A stretch of 64,000 bases of DNA, taken from NCBI RefSeq assembly GCF_008974285.1, contig NZ_BKZV01000007.1:124001-188000 (forward strand), written 5' to 3'. Source of the stretch: Thermogemmatispora aurantia. GTDB taxonomy: Bacteria > Chloroflexota > Ktedonobacteria > Ktedonobacterales > Ktedonobacteraceae. Position 1 is the first letter of the stretch, and each line of letters begins with the position of its first letter. The translations under genes and the position numbers were made by a program. The notes under the pieces were generated by a model that was not told the DNA's origin, did not search any database, and saw nothing but the letters and a program-made list of their open reading frames with translations. Positions 16,531 through 24,850 of the stretch are shown one piece after another.

Positions 16531-16557
16531 GGGGCCTGGCCGAGCGAACCAGGCCCC
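16531..16557. terminator. Hairpin between convergent MFS and zwf genes
   Basis: GGGGCCTGG at 16531-16539 pairs with CCAGGCCCC at 16549-16557 across a nine-base loop. No T tract follows on either strand. Its place between convergent genes suggests a transcription barrier for both. Confidence 0.5.
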
Positions 16558-16601
16558 GGACTGAGCCTGTGGGCGGAACAGCCAGCATAGCCGCTCTGCC
16601 G

Positions 16602-18179
16602 TCAAGGGGTATCCCACTCGCGACCATCGCGCTGGATCAGCTCATCCGCCTCGGCTGGTCCCCAGGTCCCGGCGGCATAGGGACGCACGCTCTCCGCCGG
16701 CATCTGCTGCCAGGCCGTTGTAATAGAGTCAATGATGCGCCAGGCTGTCTCAATCTCATCGCGGCGGATAAACAGCGTCGAATCCCCAAGCATACAGTCA
16801 GCGATCAGGCGCTCGTAGGCATCGGGCGGCTCCATCTGGAAAGCTGACGCATAAGAGAAGGTCATATCAACCGACTTCAGTCGCTGAGCAGCGCCGGGCA
16901 CCTTGGCCCCGAACTTCAGCGTGATTCCCTCTTCTGGCTGGATACGTACCGTCAGCCGGTTAGGGATCAACTCACGGGCCTCGCTTGGCTTGTAGAGTAG
17001 ATGAGGCACGCGCTTGAACTGAATAGTCACCTCAGTGCTGCGCTTTGGCAAGCGTTTCCCCGTACGGATATAGAACGGTACATCGGCCCAGCGCCAGTTT
17101 TCGATAAAGAGTTTAAGAGCCACGAAGGTCTCGGTCGATGAATCGGCAGGAATCCCCTCCTCCTCACGATAGCCGGGAACCTCTTGGCCGTTGATGGTTC
17201 CGCGCGTATACTGGCCGCGCACCACCTGATGCGCTACCTCCTCGGGGGTCAGAGGAGGAATAGCGCGCAACAGCTTCACCTTCTCGTCGCGGATCGCATC
17301 CGCCTCGAAGGCGACGGGCGGCTCCATTGCCGTCAGGCAGAGCACTTGAAAGATATGGTTTTGCACCATATCACGGATGGCCCCAGCCTCATCATAGTAC
17401 TCGGCTCGCCCACCGATGCCGATATCCTCTGCGACCAGGATCTGCACGTGATCGATATACTTCTGGTTCCAGAGCGGCTCAAAGATACCATTGGAGAAGC
17501 GCATAGCCAGGATATTCTGTACCGTCTCTTTCCCCATATAGTGATCGATGCGGTAGATCTGATCCTCGTGCAGAATGCGGGCGATCTCGCGGTTAAGTTT
17601 CTGGGCGGAAGGAAGATCGCGCCCGAAAGGCTTTTCAATGATCACGCGGCTCCAGGGTCCATGATGATTGGCGCGGTGGCCACCGTGAGGGCGATGGACG
17701 AGTCCATTTTCGCCGAGCCTGTGCACTACCGGGGCGTAGAGATCAGGGGGGATAGCCAGATAGAAGATGCGATTACCGTGGGTCTGATACTGCTGATCCA
17801 ATTGCTCAAGCAGCTGAGCGAGTTTCTGATAGCCTGTGGACTCATTCAAGTTAGCCTGGCAATAGAAAGTGCGCTGGGCAAAAGACTGTCTGGCCTCCTC
17901 ATCCAGGCCCAGCTCGGGTGGACTATTCTCAGCAAGAGCCTGCACGACAAGCTGGCGCCATTGTTCCTGTGTGAAAGGGCGACGGGCGAAAGCTACCACT
18001 ACGAAACCCTGGGGTTGCGGGTGGGCGTGCATCAAGTGGGCCAGGGTTGGGAGCAGCTTGCGTCGGGTCAGATCACCCGTCGCCCCAAAGATGACCACAA
18101 TGCAAGGCTCAGGATGAATACCATCCTGCCAGATGACGTGAGGCTGAAGAGAGGATTGCACCTGTGTATCATTCGCCAT
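16602..18179 (-). CDS. zwf: Glucose-6-phosphate 1-dehydrogenase
   Basis: Oxidises glucose-6-phosphate to 6-phosphogluconolactone with NADP+, feeding the oxidative pentose-phosphate pathway. The nucleotide-binding motif IFGATGDLTRRKL lies near residue 30. The substrate-binding signature RIDHYMGKETVQN holds the catalytic His and Lys, and VIIEKPFGRDL precedes it. FYIRTGKRLP is in the C-terminal domain. The protein is 525 residues, slightly longer than usual owing to an N-terminal extension and a short insert near residue 165 (HRPHGGHRANHHGP). GGAG is eight bases before the ATG. 6-phosphogluconolactonase and 6-phosphogluconate dehydrogenase genes are not adjacent. Confidence 0.97.
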   Translation of the reverse strand: MANDTQVQSSLQPHVIWQDGIHPEPCIVVIFGATGDLTRRKLLPTLAHLMHAHPQPQGFVVVAFARRPFTQEQWRQLVVQALAENSPPELGLDEEARQSFAQRTFYCQANLNESTGYQKLAQLLEQLDQQYQTHGNRIFYLAIPPDLYAPVVHRLGENGLVHRPHGGHRANHHGPWSRVIIEKPFGRDLPSAQKLNREIARILHEDQIYRIDHYMGKETVQNILAMRFSNGIFEPLWNQKYIDHVQILVAEDIGIGGRAEYYDEAGAIRDMVQNHIFQVLCLTAMEPPVAFEADAIRDEKVKLLRAIPPLTPEEVAHQVVRGQYTRGTINGQEVPGYREEEGIPADSSTETFVALKLFIENWRWADVPFYIRTGKRLPKRSTEVTIQFKRVPHLLYKPSEARELIPNRLTVRIQPEEGITLKFGAKVPGAAQRLKSVDMTFSYASAFQMEPPDAYERLIADCMLGDSTLFIRRDEIETAWRIIDSITTAWQQMPAESVRPYAAGTWGPAEADELIQRDGREWDTP

Positions 18180-18671
18180 CGAGGTCTCTCCTGCTTCCTT
18201 GGCGTCTGGACCGGTCTTTTTGGGTCAGATCAGTGGCTCGTTGCGGATAAGGCAAAGGGCCGGCCAGCGGTCTTCTATGTTTCCTACCCTCATTGTAGCA
18301 AAAGAGGATGGCCAGCCGCTATCCGGCCAGAGGGTACACGGTCTGACTGTGAAGACAGGCAGGCTGTTGACCAGCAGCCGACAGCTAGAGATCAAAGTGG
18401 GGACCAGGTAGTGGAGGATAAGAGAGCGAGCAGACTGTTTAAGCAGCGCTCGCAGTCCTCGCTGCCCTGGCCCCAAGTAATACACTCACGGAAAAGCTAT
18501 GAAGCTTCAGCGTGTTGGTATAGGTAGCGACCGAGGCCCGCCGTCAACCCGCCTGTTTCCGCGGGCAACGGGGAGACGAAGCGGGTCGCAGGAGAAAGGT
18601 CAGGTGACAGGCGGGCTGACGGCCTGCTCAGATCGGTGGAGGGATAGGAAAGGCCAGTTCAAGGACTGGCG
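18180..18671. other. Intergenic region with a long imperfect inverted repeat
   Basis: No gene is supported. CCGTCAACCCGCCTGT at 18541-18556 pairs with ACAGGCGGGCTGACGG at 18607-18622 with one mismatch in 16. It lies downstream of the unknown minus-strand gene at 18672, so it may end or protect that transcript. The zwf promoter should lie between 18190 and 18320; a TACAAT-like -10 is visible near 18294 on the minus strand, with no good -35. Confidence 0.4.
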
Positions 18672-19121
18672 TCAGGCTTCGATTTGGAGAGCCTCCAACA
18701 CTGCGCGTCGACTCTCCTCGCGCGAGGGCAGGGAGCCGCGCAGGTAGAGCGAATGGCGAGCGATAGCGGCATTCGCGGCCTGACGTAGGGTGATGCGGTA
18801 ACCATGCGTGCGATTGAGGGACTGGGTAACATCCTGAAAGTCCTCCAGCTCCTCGATGCTTCCTTCGGCACGACAGCAGAACGCATAGAGAGCCATGTCA
18901 GCATAGTGGAGGACCCACCAGCGGCGACGCTGCTCCCAGGGCGAGCGCTGCGACTCGGAGAAAGCGGCGTATGATTGCTGGTAGCACTTGCGGAGCATGG
19001 CGGCGGTCCAGTAGCAGGGAGGCTCATGGAAGACACTGGCTAGCTTGCTGGCTAAGTTGCAGACCTCGTTGATGATCTCATCCTGTTCGGTGGCCTGTTG
19101 CAGTTGCAACTGATTCGACAT
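18672..19121 (-). CDS. Hypothetical protein, 149 aa
   Basis: I do not recognise the family. The start at 19121 (MSNQLQLQQATEQDE) has AGGGG eight bases upstream; the open frame continues upstream but is not protein-like. The product is soluble and probably helical, with FHEPPCYWTAAMLRKCYQQ and WWVLHYADMALYAFCCRA. Four of its few cysteines fall in two near-pairs (residues 46-60 and 88-90 by eye), which could bind a metal, but no known motif is evident. Two palindromes lie in front of it. Confidence 0.6.
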   Translation of the reverse strand: MSNQLQLQQATEQDEIINEVCNLASKLASVFHEPPCYWTAAMLRKCYQQSYAAFSESQRSPWEQRRRWWVLHYADMALYAFCCRAEGSIEELEDFQDVTQSLNRTHGYRITLRQAANAAIARHSLYLRGSLPSREESRRAVLEALQIEA

Positions 19122-19214
19122 AACCTTCCCCTTTCCGTTCCTTCCTTGCCACGAACGGGGGCAGTGACTGTAGACTGGGGAGCTACACGACTCCCCTTGT
19201 ATAGGGTACATGAA

Positions 19215-19266
19215 AGACAAAAATTTGTCTAGAGCAATTCAGGTTTTTCTTGTTATACAAGAAAAA
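19215..19266. promoter_or_regulatory. Two adjacent AT-rich palindromes
   Basis: AGACAAAaaTTTGTCT (19215-19230) and TTTTTCTTGTtatACAAGAAAAA (19244-19266) are perfect apart from the short centres. They lie 94-145 bases before the start of the 149-aa gene and 64-115 bases after the end of the coiled-coil gene on the same strand. The second could be an intrinsic terminator of the coiled-coil gene because it is flanked by A and T runs. The first looks more like a repressor site. Confidence 0.45.
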
Positions 19267-19329
19267 TAGCGTCAAGAAAAGTGATAAAAGAGCGTCTACG
19301 TTGACTGGATATCTCATTTGTGGAGTAAA

Positions 19330-20304
19330 TCACGTTTTAGTAGTAGAAGACTTCCTAGGTGCGCTGGAGTAGTATGTTGCCATCGCGACGCGGAGACGAG
19401 CGAAGATGGTAATCAATACTAGACAGATCAAAATTGGAACATAGAGAGAAACCATCGCTGGAAAGTGTAATACGAAATAGAACAGTGATTGAAGCACCGG
19501 TAAAGGTACGATGAGGAGCAAGACCGAGAGGGTCACGGCCAGCGACCAGCGTCCACCAAGGTGGGAGACCAGCGTCTTGTAGCGTAGCTCAGCCTGTTCG
19601 CGGATACTCTGCTGCATTTGCAGGAGCTGCTGACGCTCGCTAGCGATCTGCTGGCGTTCGTGGGCCAGCTCCTCTTCAAGCTGACGGGCACGGCGCTGTG
19701 CGTCGCGTATCAGATAGAGAGCGGCAGCGGCCTGTTCATCTTCCTCCTGGCGTACTTTCAGCTCAATTGTCTTTTTAACATCCTGGAACAGGGAAGGGAC
19801 GTGATCGGGACGCATAATGATCGTATTGGCCGCCTCTGCTATCATCTTGTGCGCCTCTTCCTCGACTGCTTGCTGAAAATTTCTCTGGAGATCCTTATAC
19901 TGCCCTTGCAGAAATTGCTTCTCTGACTGGAGTTGGCGATTCTCGGCCAGCATATCGCGGAGGTGCGCCTGATACTGCTCAATCTGTTGCTGATGCCCCT
20001 CTTTCAGGGCTGCCAGCTCCTCGTCGAAGCTAGCCTGCTGGGCGTTATAAGCGGCGACCAGGCGCTCCAGCTCGGCGCGCTGCTCGGCCAGCTCACTGCG
20101 CAGGCGCTTGTTCTCCTCGCGCAGTAAGACAAGCTGGCGTTGAAGATTACGTGTTTGGGCCAGATTGATCTCGCGGTTCTGGCTGGCTGACCACGACTTG
20201 AGCATACTGGCGGAGGCGGCCTCATGCTGGTTGGCTGAGTGCTGACTCTCGTCGGGGGCTGGGGTAAGCTGCTCAGGTGGTCTCTCCTCTGAAGAGCGTG
20301 TCAT
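19330..20304 (-). CDS. Coiled-coil membrane protein of unknown function
   Basis: A 324-residue protein. Residues about 40-235 are almost entirely heptad-rich coiled coil (QLVLLREENKRLRSELAEQRAELERL and a second segment ending LLQMQQSIREQAEL; positions given rather than full text). Two hydrophobic spans near residues 262-283 and 288-308 make a C-terminal hairpin, followed by a short basic Ser/Thr tail. AGGA is eight bases before the ATG. The layout, cytoplasmic coil plus C-terminal anchor, suggests a structural or scaffolding role. I do not recognise a named family. A palindrome, CTATCAcaTGATAG, at 20380-20393 lies in its promoter region. Confidence 0.7.
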   Translation of the reverse strand: MTRSSEERPPEQLTPAPDESQHSANQHEAASASMLKSWSASQNREINLAQTRNLQRQLVLLREENKRLRSELAEQRAELERLVAAYNAQQASFDEELAALKEGHQQQIEQYQAHLRDMLAENRQLQSEKQFLQGQYKDLQRNFQQAVEEEAHKMIAEAANTIIMRPDHVPSLFQDVKKTIELKVRQEEDEQAAAALYLIRDAQRRARQLEEELAHERQQIASERQQLLQMQQSIREQAELRYKTLVSHLGGRWSLAVTLSVLLLIVPLPVLQSLFYFVLHFPAMVSLYVPILICLVLITIFARLRVAMATYYSSAPRKSSTTKT

Positions 20305-20561
20305 GGTGCTTTTCCTATATCTAAATATGCCTGCAATGATCTGTATCTTGACCTATGGAGAGATGTCAGCAGACACTATCTATCACATGATAGTATAGCA
20401 CGCTTCTTAACCTGCTTGAAGGAGCAGCAAAATAGAAGCACATCACGCCGGTACAGTTCTCTCTACAGCAATTATGCCTCGAATTGAGAGAGGTTTCAAG
20501 GGATACAGCGCCGCATCTCCCGAGACAGTGGCAGGGGACGCTCCTGATAGGAGGACAGATT
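20305..20561. other. Upstream region of the coiled-coil gene
   Basis: Contains the palindrome CTATCAcaTGATAG at 20380-20393, overlapping a minus-strand TATACT-type -10. No gene is visible in the rest. Confidence 0.35.
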
Positions 20562-20629
20562 AAAAAAACAGACCCGGCTCAACGCTACCGGCGTCTTGGG
20601 CCTGGGCGTCTTCCAACGTTGAGCCGGGT
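20562..20629 (-). terminator. Intrinsic terminator of the lipoprotein gene
   Basis: On the minus strand a 13-base-pair stem (ACCCGGCTCAACG at 20572-20584 with its complement at 20617-20629) is followed by a run of seven T (20562-20568). It lies 66 bases past the stop of the lipoprotein gene. Confidence 0.85.
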
Positions 20630-20694
20630 TGCTACTCAGCTTGCTCTCTGGCGGACGAGCGCCGGAGGCGGCATAGCCAACCCGAAAGGCGGCC

Positions 20695-21384
20695 TCACGG
20701 GTGAGGAGGGGGAGTGGCCGTTCCTCGGGGTGGCCCTGGAGGGAACGTCACCGTGATCGTCACGGTTGGGAACGGCACGGCGGTGGAAGTAGCCGTGGGC
20801 GTTGGCGTTTCCTGTGTCGGGCCGCTGGTCGCTTGAGGGCTGGCCGTCTTAGTGGCCGTCGCTGTCCCACCGCTGCTAATTGTAAAATAGGCGGCCTGGG
20901 GCACGGTACAGCCTGGTGTTCCCTCTTTACTGAAGGTCACGTTCACCAGCGTCAGCTTGCCGACAGCATCTGCCCGAGGGGGGATAGAAAACACCGCCAG
21001 ACCGTCGCTTGTCGTCTGCACCGTCTGCGTCGTCACACTGCCATCCCACCAGCGCACTGTGGCTGTCGCAGTTGCATCTCCCACTCCCACCGGGTTCCCA
21101 TCGACAGTGTGCACAAACTTGGCGTAGACCATGATCATCTTCCCGCTACTGATCTGTGGTGAAGTATCGGTCGCCCACGCACCGCAGAGGTAGTCTGGCA
21201 GGGACGGAGTGGGAGAATCGTTCGTACCGAAAACAATGGTAGCCGTTACGCTCGGACTCTCCAGGTTCGCCTGCGAGCTATTATTGCCACAGGCGACAAT
21301 CACTACACAAAAAGCTAAAAACAGACCCAGAGAGCTAAACTTCAATGCCCGTTTATAAATGGAAGAAGGAAATGTCTTCTTCAT
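20695..21384 (-). CDS. Secreted lipoprotein with Ig-like domain and Thr/Pro-rich tail
   Basis: The N terminus MKKTFPSSIYKRALKF is basic, followed by a hydrophobic span and the lipobox VIVAC with C32 as the lipidation site. A compact domain of about 110 residues follows (KFVHTVDGNPVGVGDATATATVRWWDG, DGLAVFSIPP), with the pattern of bacterial Ig-like domains that carry added loops. The last 50 residues are a Thr/Ala/Pro-rich linker ending GTATPPPHP. It is anchored on the outer face of the membrane. Binding partner unknown. It is followed by a strong intrinsic terminator. Confidence 0.75.
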   Translation of the reverse strand: MKKTFPSSIYKRALKFSSLGLFLAFCVVIVACGNNSSQANLESPSVTATIVFGTNDSPTPSLPDYLCGAWATDTSPQISSGKMIMVYAKFVHTVDGNPVGVGDATATATVRWWDGSVTTQTVQTTSDGLAVFSIPPRADAVGKLTLVNVTFSKEGTPGCTVPQAAYFTISSGGTATATKTASPQATSGPTQETPTPTATSTAVPFPTVTITVTFPPGPPRGTATPPPHP

Positions 21385-21842
21385 CAGTCATCATCTACAA
21401 AAATAGCAGCAACTGCTTTCTATTCAGCCAGCGTTTCAGGCTGCCGGATGAGGGGCCACTGCTTGAGACTGACTTGAGTATAGCATACCGACTCTGGCCA
21501 TCTGCGGATCGGCGTCTGCTTGTGACAAAAAGTACTAGCAAGCGCGTAGGACCCATGACAGCGGCGGCTGATCTAAGTGGCAGAAGAGAGGAGAGAGTGG
21601 TGGCGGCAGGGCAAGGGCGGATGTGGAAGGAGGGCAAGACTGACCTGTATAGGAGGGCCGGCGGGCCAGAGAGCTTCCTGTCCTCTGTGACAGGCGACAG
21701 GTAAGAGCAATCTCCGGCCACCCGGCCCTCTCGCTTCTGCGCAGTGAGCCGCTGTTCTCCAGCAGGGGGCGCCTGCAGCGGTCTCCTGCTCATACATGCC
21801 TTGCTGCTTCTGGCTGGCCTAGGAACGGCCTTGCTTCTCCTG
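21385..21842. other. Intergenic region, no feature seen
   Basis: Separates two lipoprotein genes on the minus strand. I see no conserved coding frame or strong hairpin. The upstream gene's message has no obvious terminator here, so read-through is possible. Confidence 0.3.
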
Positions 21843-22238
21843 CTACTGGACGATAACGGTTAACTGCATGTTAGGATGGATGGTGCAAAGCAGATGATAG
21901 GTGCCAGCGGTGGTGAAAGGCGGTGTTGTGGCGCTTTCACCCTGAACTCCATTGAAGTTCAGATCCACCGTGGGGGCGCCAGCCTCCTTGGTCACATCGG
22001 GGTTGGAGCCTTTCCAGATGCCGTTTTTAATCAGGTGGGGGACGGCCACATCATCCACCAAGGTAAGCGCCTGGCCCTTCTTGATGGTAATCTGCGTCAC
22101 CTCGAACGCAGTTGAACTCATCTTCACCGTCGGACCAGTGTTGGTCGCCCCCGCGGCTGTATCGCGAATACCGCAGGCTGCCAGAACCAGTGTGAGGAGT
22201 CCCAGAAGTACCAGACCCGTAACAACCTTTTTATACAT
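21843..22238 (-). CDS. Cupredoxin (plastocyanin-like) lipoprotein
   Basis: A 131-residue exported blue-copper protein. The signal ends in the lipobox LVLAAC with C22. Copper ligands are visible: the first histidine in AVPHLIKNG and the cluster LLCTIHPNMQ, giving Cys-x2-His-x2-Met near the C terminus. The fold strands (STAFEVTQITIKKGQALTLV) match plastocyanin and pseudoazurin. It would carry electrons on the outer membrane face, perhaps for a respiratory oxidase. No copper-enzyme partner lies in the window. Confidence 0.88.
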   Translation of the reverse strand: MYKKVVTGLVLLGLLTLVLAACGIRDTAAGATNTGPTVKMSSTAFEVTQITIKKGQALTLVDDVAVPHLIKNGIWKGSNPDVTKEAGAPTVDLNFNGVQGESATTPPFTTAGTYHLLCTIHPNMQLTVIVQ

Positions 22239-22483
22239 AGGAAGACATCCCTTTCGTCATAGAGAGATAGAAAAGGAGCAGGCGAGCGAGATCCTGCTGC
22301 CGTCAGCCTGGCGCGGGCTGGCTGATGCGGGAGTCAGCGTAGCCGGCCAGGTGGTGCAGTGCTTGCTACATGAACAGGTGCGGTGCCCCTGCTAATAACT
22401 ATAGCAAAAGCCGACAGTGGCGAGAAGGGAAAAGGACCTCTCCCTACACACGATCGTGCCAGGAGGACAACCGTGCCGTGCCG
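22239..22483. other. Intergenic region upstream of the cupredoxin gene
   Basis: Likely holds the minus-strand promoter of the cupredoxin gene. No clear -10/-35 pair or gene was found. Confidence 0.25.
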
Positions 22484-22486
22484 GCA

Positions 22487-22529
22487 CAAACAAAAGGCCC
22501 GAGGCGTAGCTAGCCAGCGGGCCTCGGGC
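22487..22529 (-). terminator. Intrinsic terminator of tRNA-Glu copy 1
   Basis: On the minus strand GCCCGAGGC (22521-22529) pairs with GCCTCGGGC (22497-22505) and is followed by CTTTTGTTTG. It begins 10 bases after the tRNA end. Confidence 0.85.
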
Positions 22530-22538
22530 GAGAAAGGG

Positions 22539-22612
22539 TAGCGCATACGGGATTTGAACCCGTGATCTCCGCCTTGAGAGGGCGGTGTCCTAGACCGCTA
22601 GACGAATGCGCC
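22539..22612 (-). tRNA. tRNA-Glu (anticodon CTC), copy 1
   Basis: The minus strand folds into a full cloverleaf: acceptor GGCGCAT with ATGCGCT, D-arm with TCTAGCGGTCTAGGAC, anticodon stem CCGCC/GGCGG enclosing loop CTCTCAA (anticodon CTC, codon GAG), and T-arm CGGGTTCAAATCCCG. The 3' CCA is not encoded. An identical gene lies 366 bases away. Own promoter and terminator are visible. Confidence 0.97.
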
Positions 22613-22661
22613 GTGTAAGCGATTCACTCAGGTCAGCAGGAACTCAACTGCTGGCGCGGTT

Positions 22662-22690
22662 ATCATACCCTATTCTGGGCCGCCTGTCAA
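22662..22690 (-). promoter_or_regulatory. Sigma-70-type promoter of tRNA-Glu copy 1
   Basis: Minus strand TTGACA (22690-22685), 17-base spacer, TATGAT (22667-22662), 50 bases ahead of the tRNA. The -35 box is a perfect consensus. Confidence 0.88.
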
Positions 22691-22851
22691 GGGTTTCCGG
22701 AGCCAAGGCCCAGCGGTTGGCTTGCTGAGTATGGAGACTGCGGCTCAGGTCCTCTCTCTAGCGGAGCGTCCCGGCGCGTGTATAGCTGAGGGAGCCTGAG
22801 CTAGCTGCCAGGATCAATCAGGTAACAGGGAAAGAGAAGAGGAGGGGGTGC

Positions 22852-22895
22852 ACAAACAAAAGGCCCGAGGCGTAGCTAGCCAGCGGGCCTCGGGC
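22852..22895 (-). terminator. Intrinsic terminator of tRNA-Glu copy 2
   Basis: Same stem as in copy 1 (22863-22871 with 22887-22895) followed on the minus strand by CTTTTGTTTG. Confidence 0.85.
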
Positions 22896-22904
22896 GAGAA
22901 AGGG

Positions 22905-22978
22905 TAGCGCATACGGGATTTGAACCCGTGATCTCCGCCTTGAGAGGGCGGTGTCCTAGACCGCTAGACGAATGCGCC
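22905..22978 (-). tRNA. tRNA-Glu (anticodon CTC), copy 2
   Basis: Sequence identical to copy 1, with the same anticodon CTC. It is expressed from its own promoter at 23029-23057 and stopped by its own terminator, so the two copies are independent transcription units. Confidence 0.97.
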
Positions 22979-23028
22979 ATGTAAGCGATTCACTCAGGTC
23001 AGCAGGAGCTGAGCCGCTGACGGCAATT

Positions 23029-23057
23029 ATCATACCCTACCCTTTGCCATTTGTCAA
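23029..23057 (-). promoter_or_regulatory. Sigma-70-type promoter of tRNA-Glu copy 2
   Basis: Minus strand TTGACA (23057-23052), 17-base spacer, TATGAT (23034-23029). Spacer sequence differs from copy 1 except next to the -10, which shows the boxes are under selection. Confidence 0.88.
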
Positions 23058-23132
23058 GTATTTTTCTCAGAAGGACTGTCATCGCCAGTGCCGGCTGAAG
23101 TTGAGACCCAGGAGCCGCGGATCTGCCGCCAG

Positions 23133-24383
23133 TCATTCGCTGCGAGTGGAGGGAGAAGGCTCACCTGGAGCTGGTAGGGACTCCGTCACAGTATAGTATC
23201 CGCCCCAGTGCTCACGAGCGATGGCCGGTCCGGCGACCAGCGCAGCCACAATGGCCACGGCACTAAAGAGCAGCATGATCCCAAAAGCATCGCTGTAGCT
23301 GGCCGTTTGATCGAGTAAGAAGCCGATCAGAGGTGGACCCATAATCAAGGTAGGCGAAGAGATCACGCTCACCAGGCTCTGAGCCACGCCTTTGCCGACG
23401 CTGCGCAGAGAGGCGGCCTCATTAAAGATGGCCGCGTAGGGAGTGCTAGAGCCAATTGCCGTCAAAGTGATCCCGATCCAGCTTAGCGGGGCGCTATGCC
23501 AGGGCAGAGCCAGGCAGATGATACCTGCGCAGCAAAATAAGGCCATCAGGCGTACCAGGGTGATGCTGCCCAGCCAGCGCCGCCCAAGGATCAAGCCTCC
23601 CAACGGGCGGAAAAGCATCCCGCTCAGCAGAGCCAGCGAGCCACAGGTCGCTGCCAGGGCCAGGGGCAGGTGATCCAGCTGCACCAGGTAGAGTGCGATC
23701 CAGGTAGCGATGGCATTCCCCAAACCAAACGTTCCCATATGCGCCAGCCCCAGGCTCCAGACGGCCCCCGAGCGTAGTCCGCGCCTCAGTCCTCCCTGGC
23801 GCAGCGGGTGCTGCTCCTCAACGTCTACCAGGAGCCAGATCAGCGCGCCGAGCAGGCCAGGGAGGCCCCAGCAAAAGAAAGCTCCACGCCAGCCGAACAG
23901 CCTGGCGAGATAGGGGGTCAAGAGCAGGCCCAGGCCGGCCCCCACCTGGGTTGAGCCGCCGTAGAGGCCCTGGCCTAGGGCCGCCAGGCGACCGCTGCCT
24001 GCCGCCACACTGGCGCCTGCCACGAAAGCTCCGCCGATTCCCAATCCCGTCACGAGCCGCATGGCCAACAGCCAGCCGAAATGTGGAACAAGAGGTAGCA
24101 GCAAGGCCCCGCAGGTTGCCAGCAGCGTCGAGGCCAGCAGCACTGGACGAGCGCCGTAGCGATCGATCAACACTCCTGCTGGCAGATAGGCCAGGGTGAG
24201 GCCGAGAAAGAGCAGGGTCGAAAAAAGGCCGACTTCGCCAGCGCTGATCTGCAGCGTAGCTCGCAGCTCAGGGATCAGCGGGCTGTAATTCGTGTATTGC
24301 ACCGTCAGAATCAGCAGCGTCAGACAAGCAGCAAAAATACGCCAGGGTGCGCTGCATCGTCGCTCGAAGGGAGGAAAGCGCAT
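23133..24383 (-). CDS. Major facilitator superfamily transporter (CynX/NarK-like)
   Basis: A 416-residue protein with about twelve spans. QYTNYSPLIPELRATLQIS follows the first span, DRYGARPVLL fills the loop between spans 2 and 3, and VTGLGIGGAF is in span 4, a pattern like the cyanate, nitrate and oxalate/formate groups of the superfamily. The start at 24383 (MRFPPFERR) is supported by AAGGAAGG five bases upstream; an in-frame ATG at 24419 lacks one. Substrate unknown. It stands alone on the minus strand and is divergent from the next transporter gene. Confidence 0.8.
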   Translation of the reverse strand: MRFPPFERRCSAPWRIFAACLTLLILTVQYTNYSPLIPELRATLQISAGEVGLFSTLLFLGLTLAYLPAGVLIDRYGARPVLLASTLLATCGALLLPLVPHFGWLLAMRLVTGLGIGGAFVAGASVAAGSGRLAALGQGLYGGSTQVGAGLGLLLTPYLARLFGWRGAFFCWGLPGLLGALIWLLVDVEEQHPLRQGGLRRGLRSGAVWSLGLAHMGTFGLGNAIATWIALYLVQLDHLPLALAATCGSLALLSGMLFRPLGGLILGRRWLGSITLVRLMALFCCAGIICLALPWHSAPLSWIGITLTAIGSSTPYAAIFNEAASLRSVGKGVAQSLVSVISSPTLIMGPPLIGFLLDQTASYSDAFGIMLLFSAVAIVAALVAGPAIAREHWGGYYTVTESLPAPGEPSPSTRSE

Positions 24384-24850
24384 AATAACCTTCCTTGTCA
24401 GCCGGACTGGAGCATGCATGAGCGGCGGTCACCAGGCCAGCAGATAGCATAGTGCAGCCGAGTCAGGCGACCTCATCTCAGAGAGGCCGCCGCTGGCGAT
24501 CTGCACCTGGATCTCCTTGCTCCATACAGAGAAAGGATGCCAGCCAGAGAGCGGGGCGTCAAGTAGCTGGCAGCCGAGATCAAATGCGGGCATAAGAGAG
24601 CATAGTGAGCCAAGACTTGACAGATGAGCAGAGGAACGGGTACAGTCTTGCTATAAGCACGGGCAGAGCGAGAGGCGAGGTAGCGCCGCCAGCGTTGGAA
24701 GCGCAGATGAGTTGTTCTCTCGTCCTCGTCTGTCGCATCAGCCAGACCGGAGGTCGAATCCTGGCCAGGCCAGGTCAAGCCACGCCGTGCGGCCCCCAGG
24801 CCGGCCAAGCATGCCAGCCGAAGCCAAGAGAAGAGAGGGGGAGAAACCTC
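24384..24850. other. Divergent region between two MFS transporter genes
   Basis: An open frame on the plus strand continues upstream of the next gene, but its translation is Arg/Gly/Pro-rich and not protein-like. I see no hairpin or operator of note. Promoters for both transporters should be here. Confidence 0.3.

Larger units (their letters stand above)
22484..22641. repeat. Direct repeat copy 1 (tRNA-Glu cassette)
   Basis: 158 bases that recur at 22850-23007 with a single mismatch (22613 against 22979). Each unit holds one tRNA gene and its terminator; the promoter lies just outside and is diverged except for the -35 and -10 boxes. Confidence 0.95.
22850..23007. repeat. Direct repeat copy 2 (tRNA-Glu cassette)
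   Basis: Second copy of the unit at 22484-22641, same orientation, one mismatch. Flanks are unrelated, and no target-site duplication or mobile gene is seen, so it looks like a local duplication. Confidence 0.95.

Noticed and set aside
17184..18527. A 447-codon open frame antisense to zwf
   Set aside because: It mirrors zwf codons and the zwf protein is unmistakable. The antisense product has no recognisable motif.
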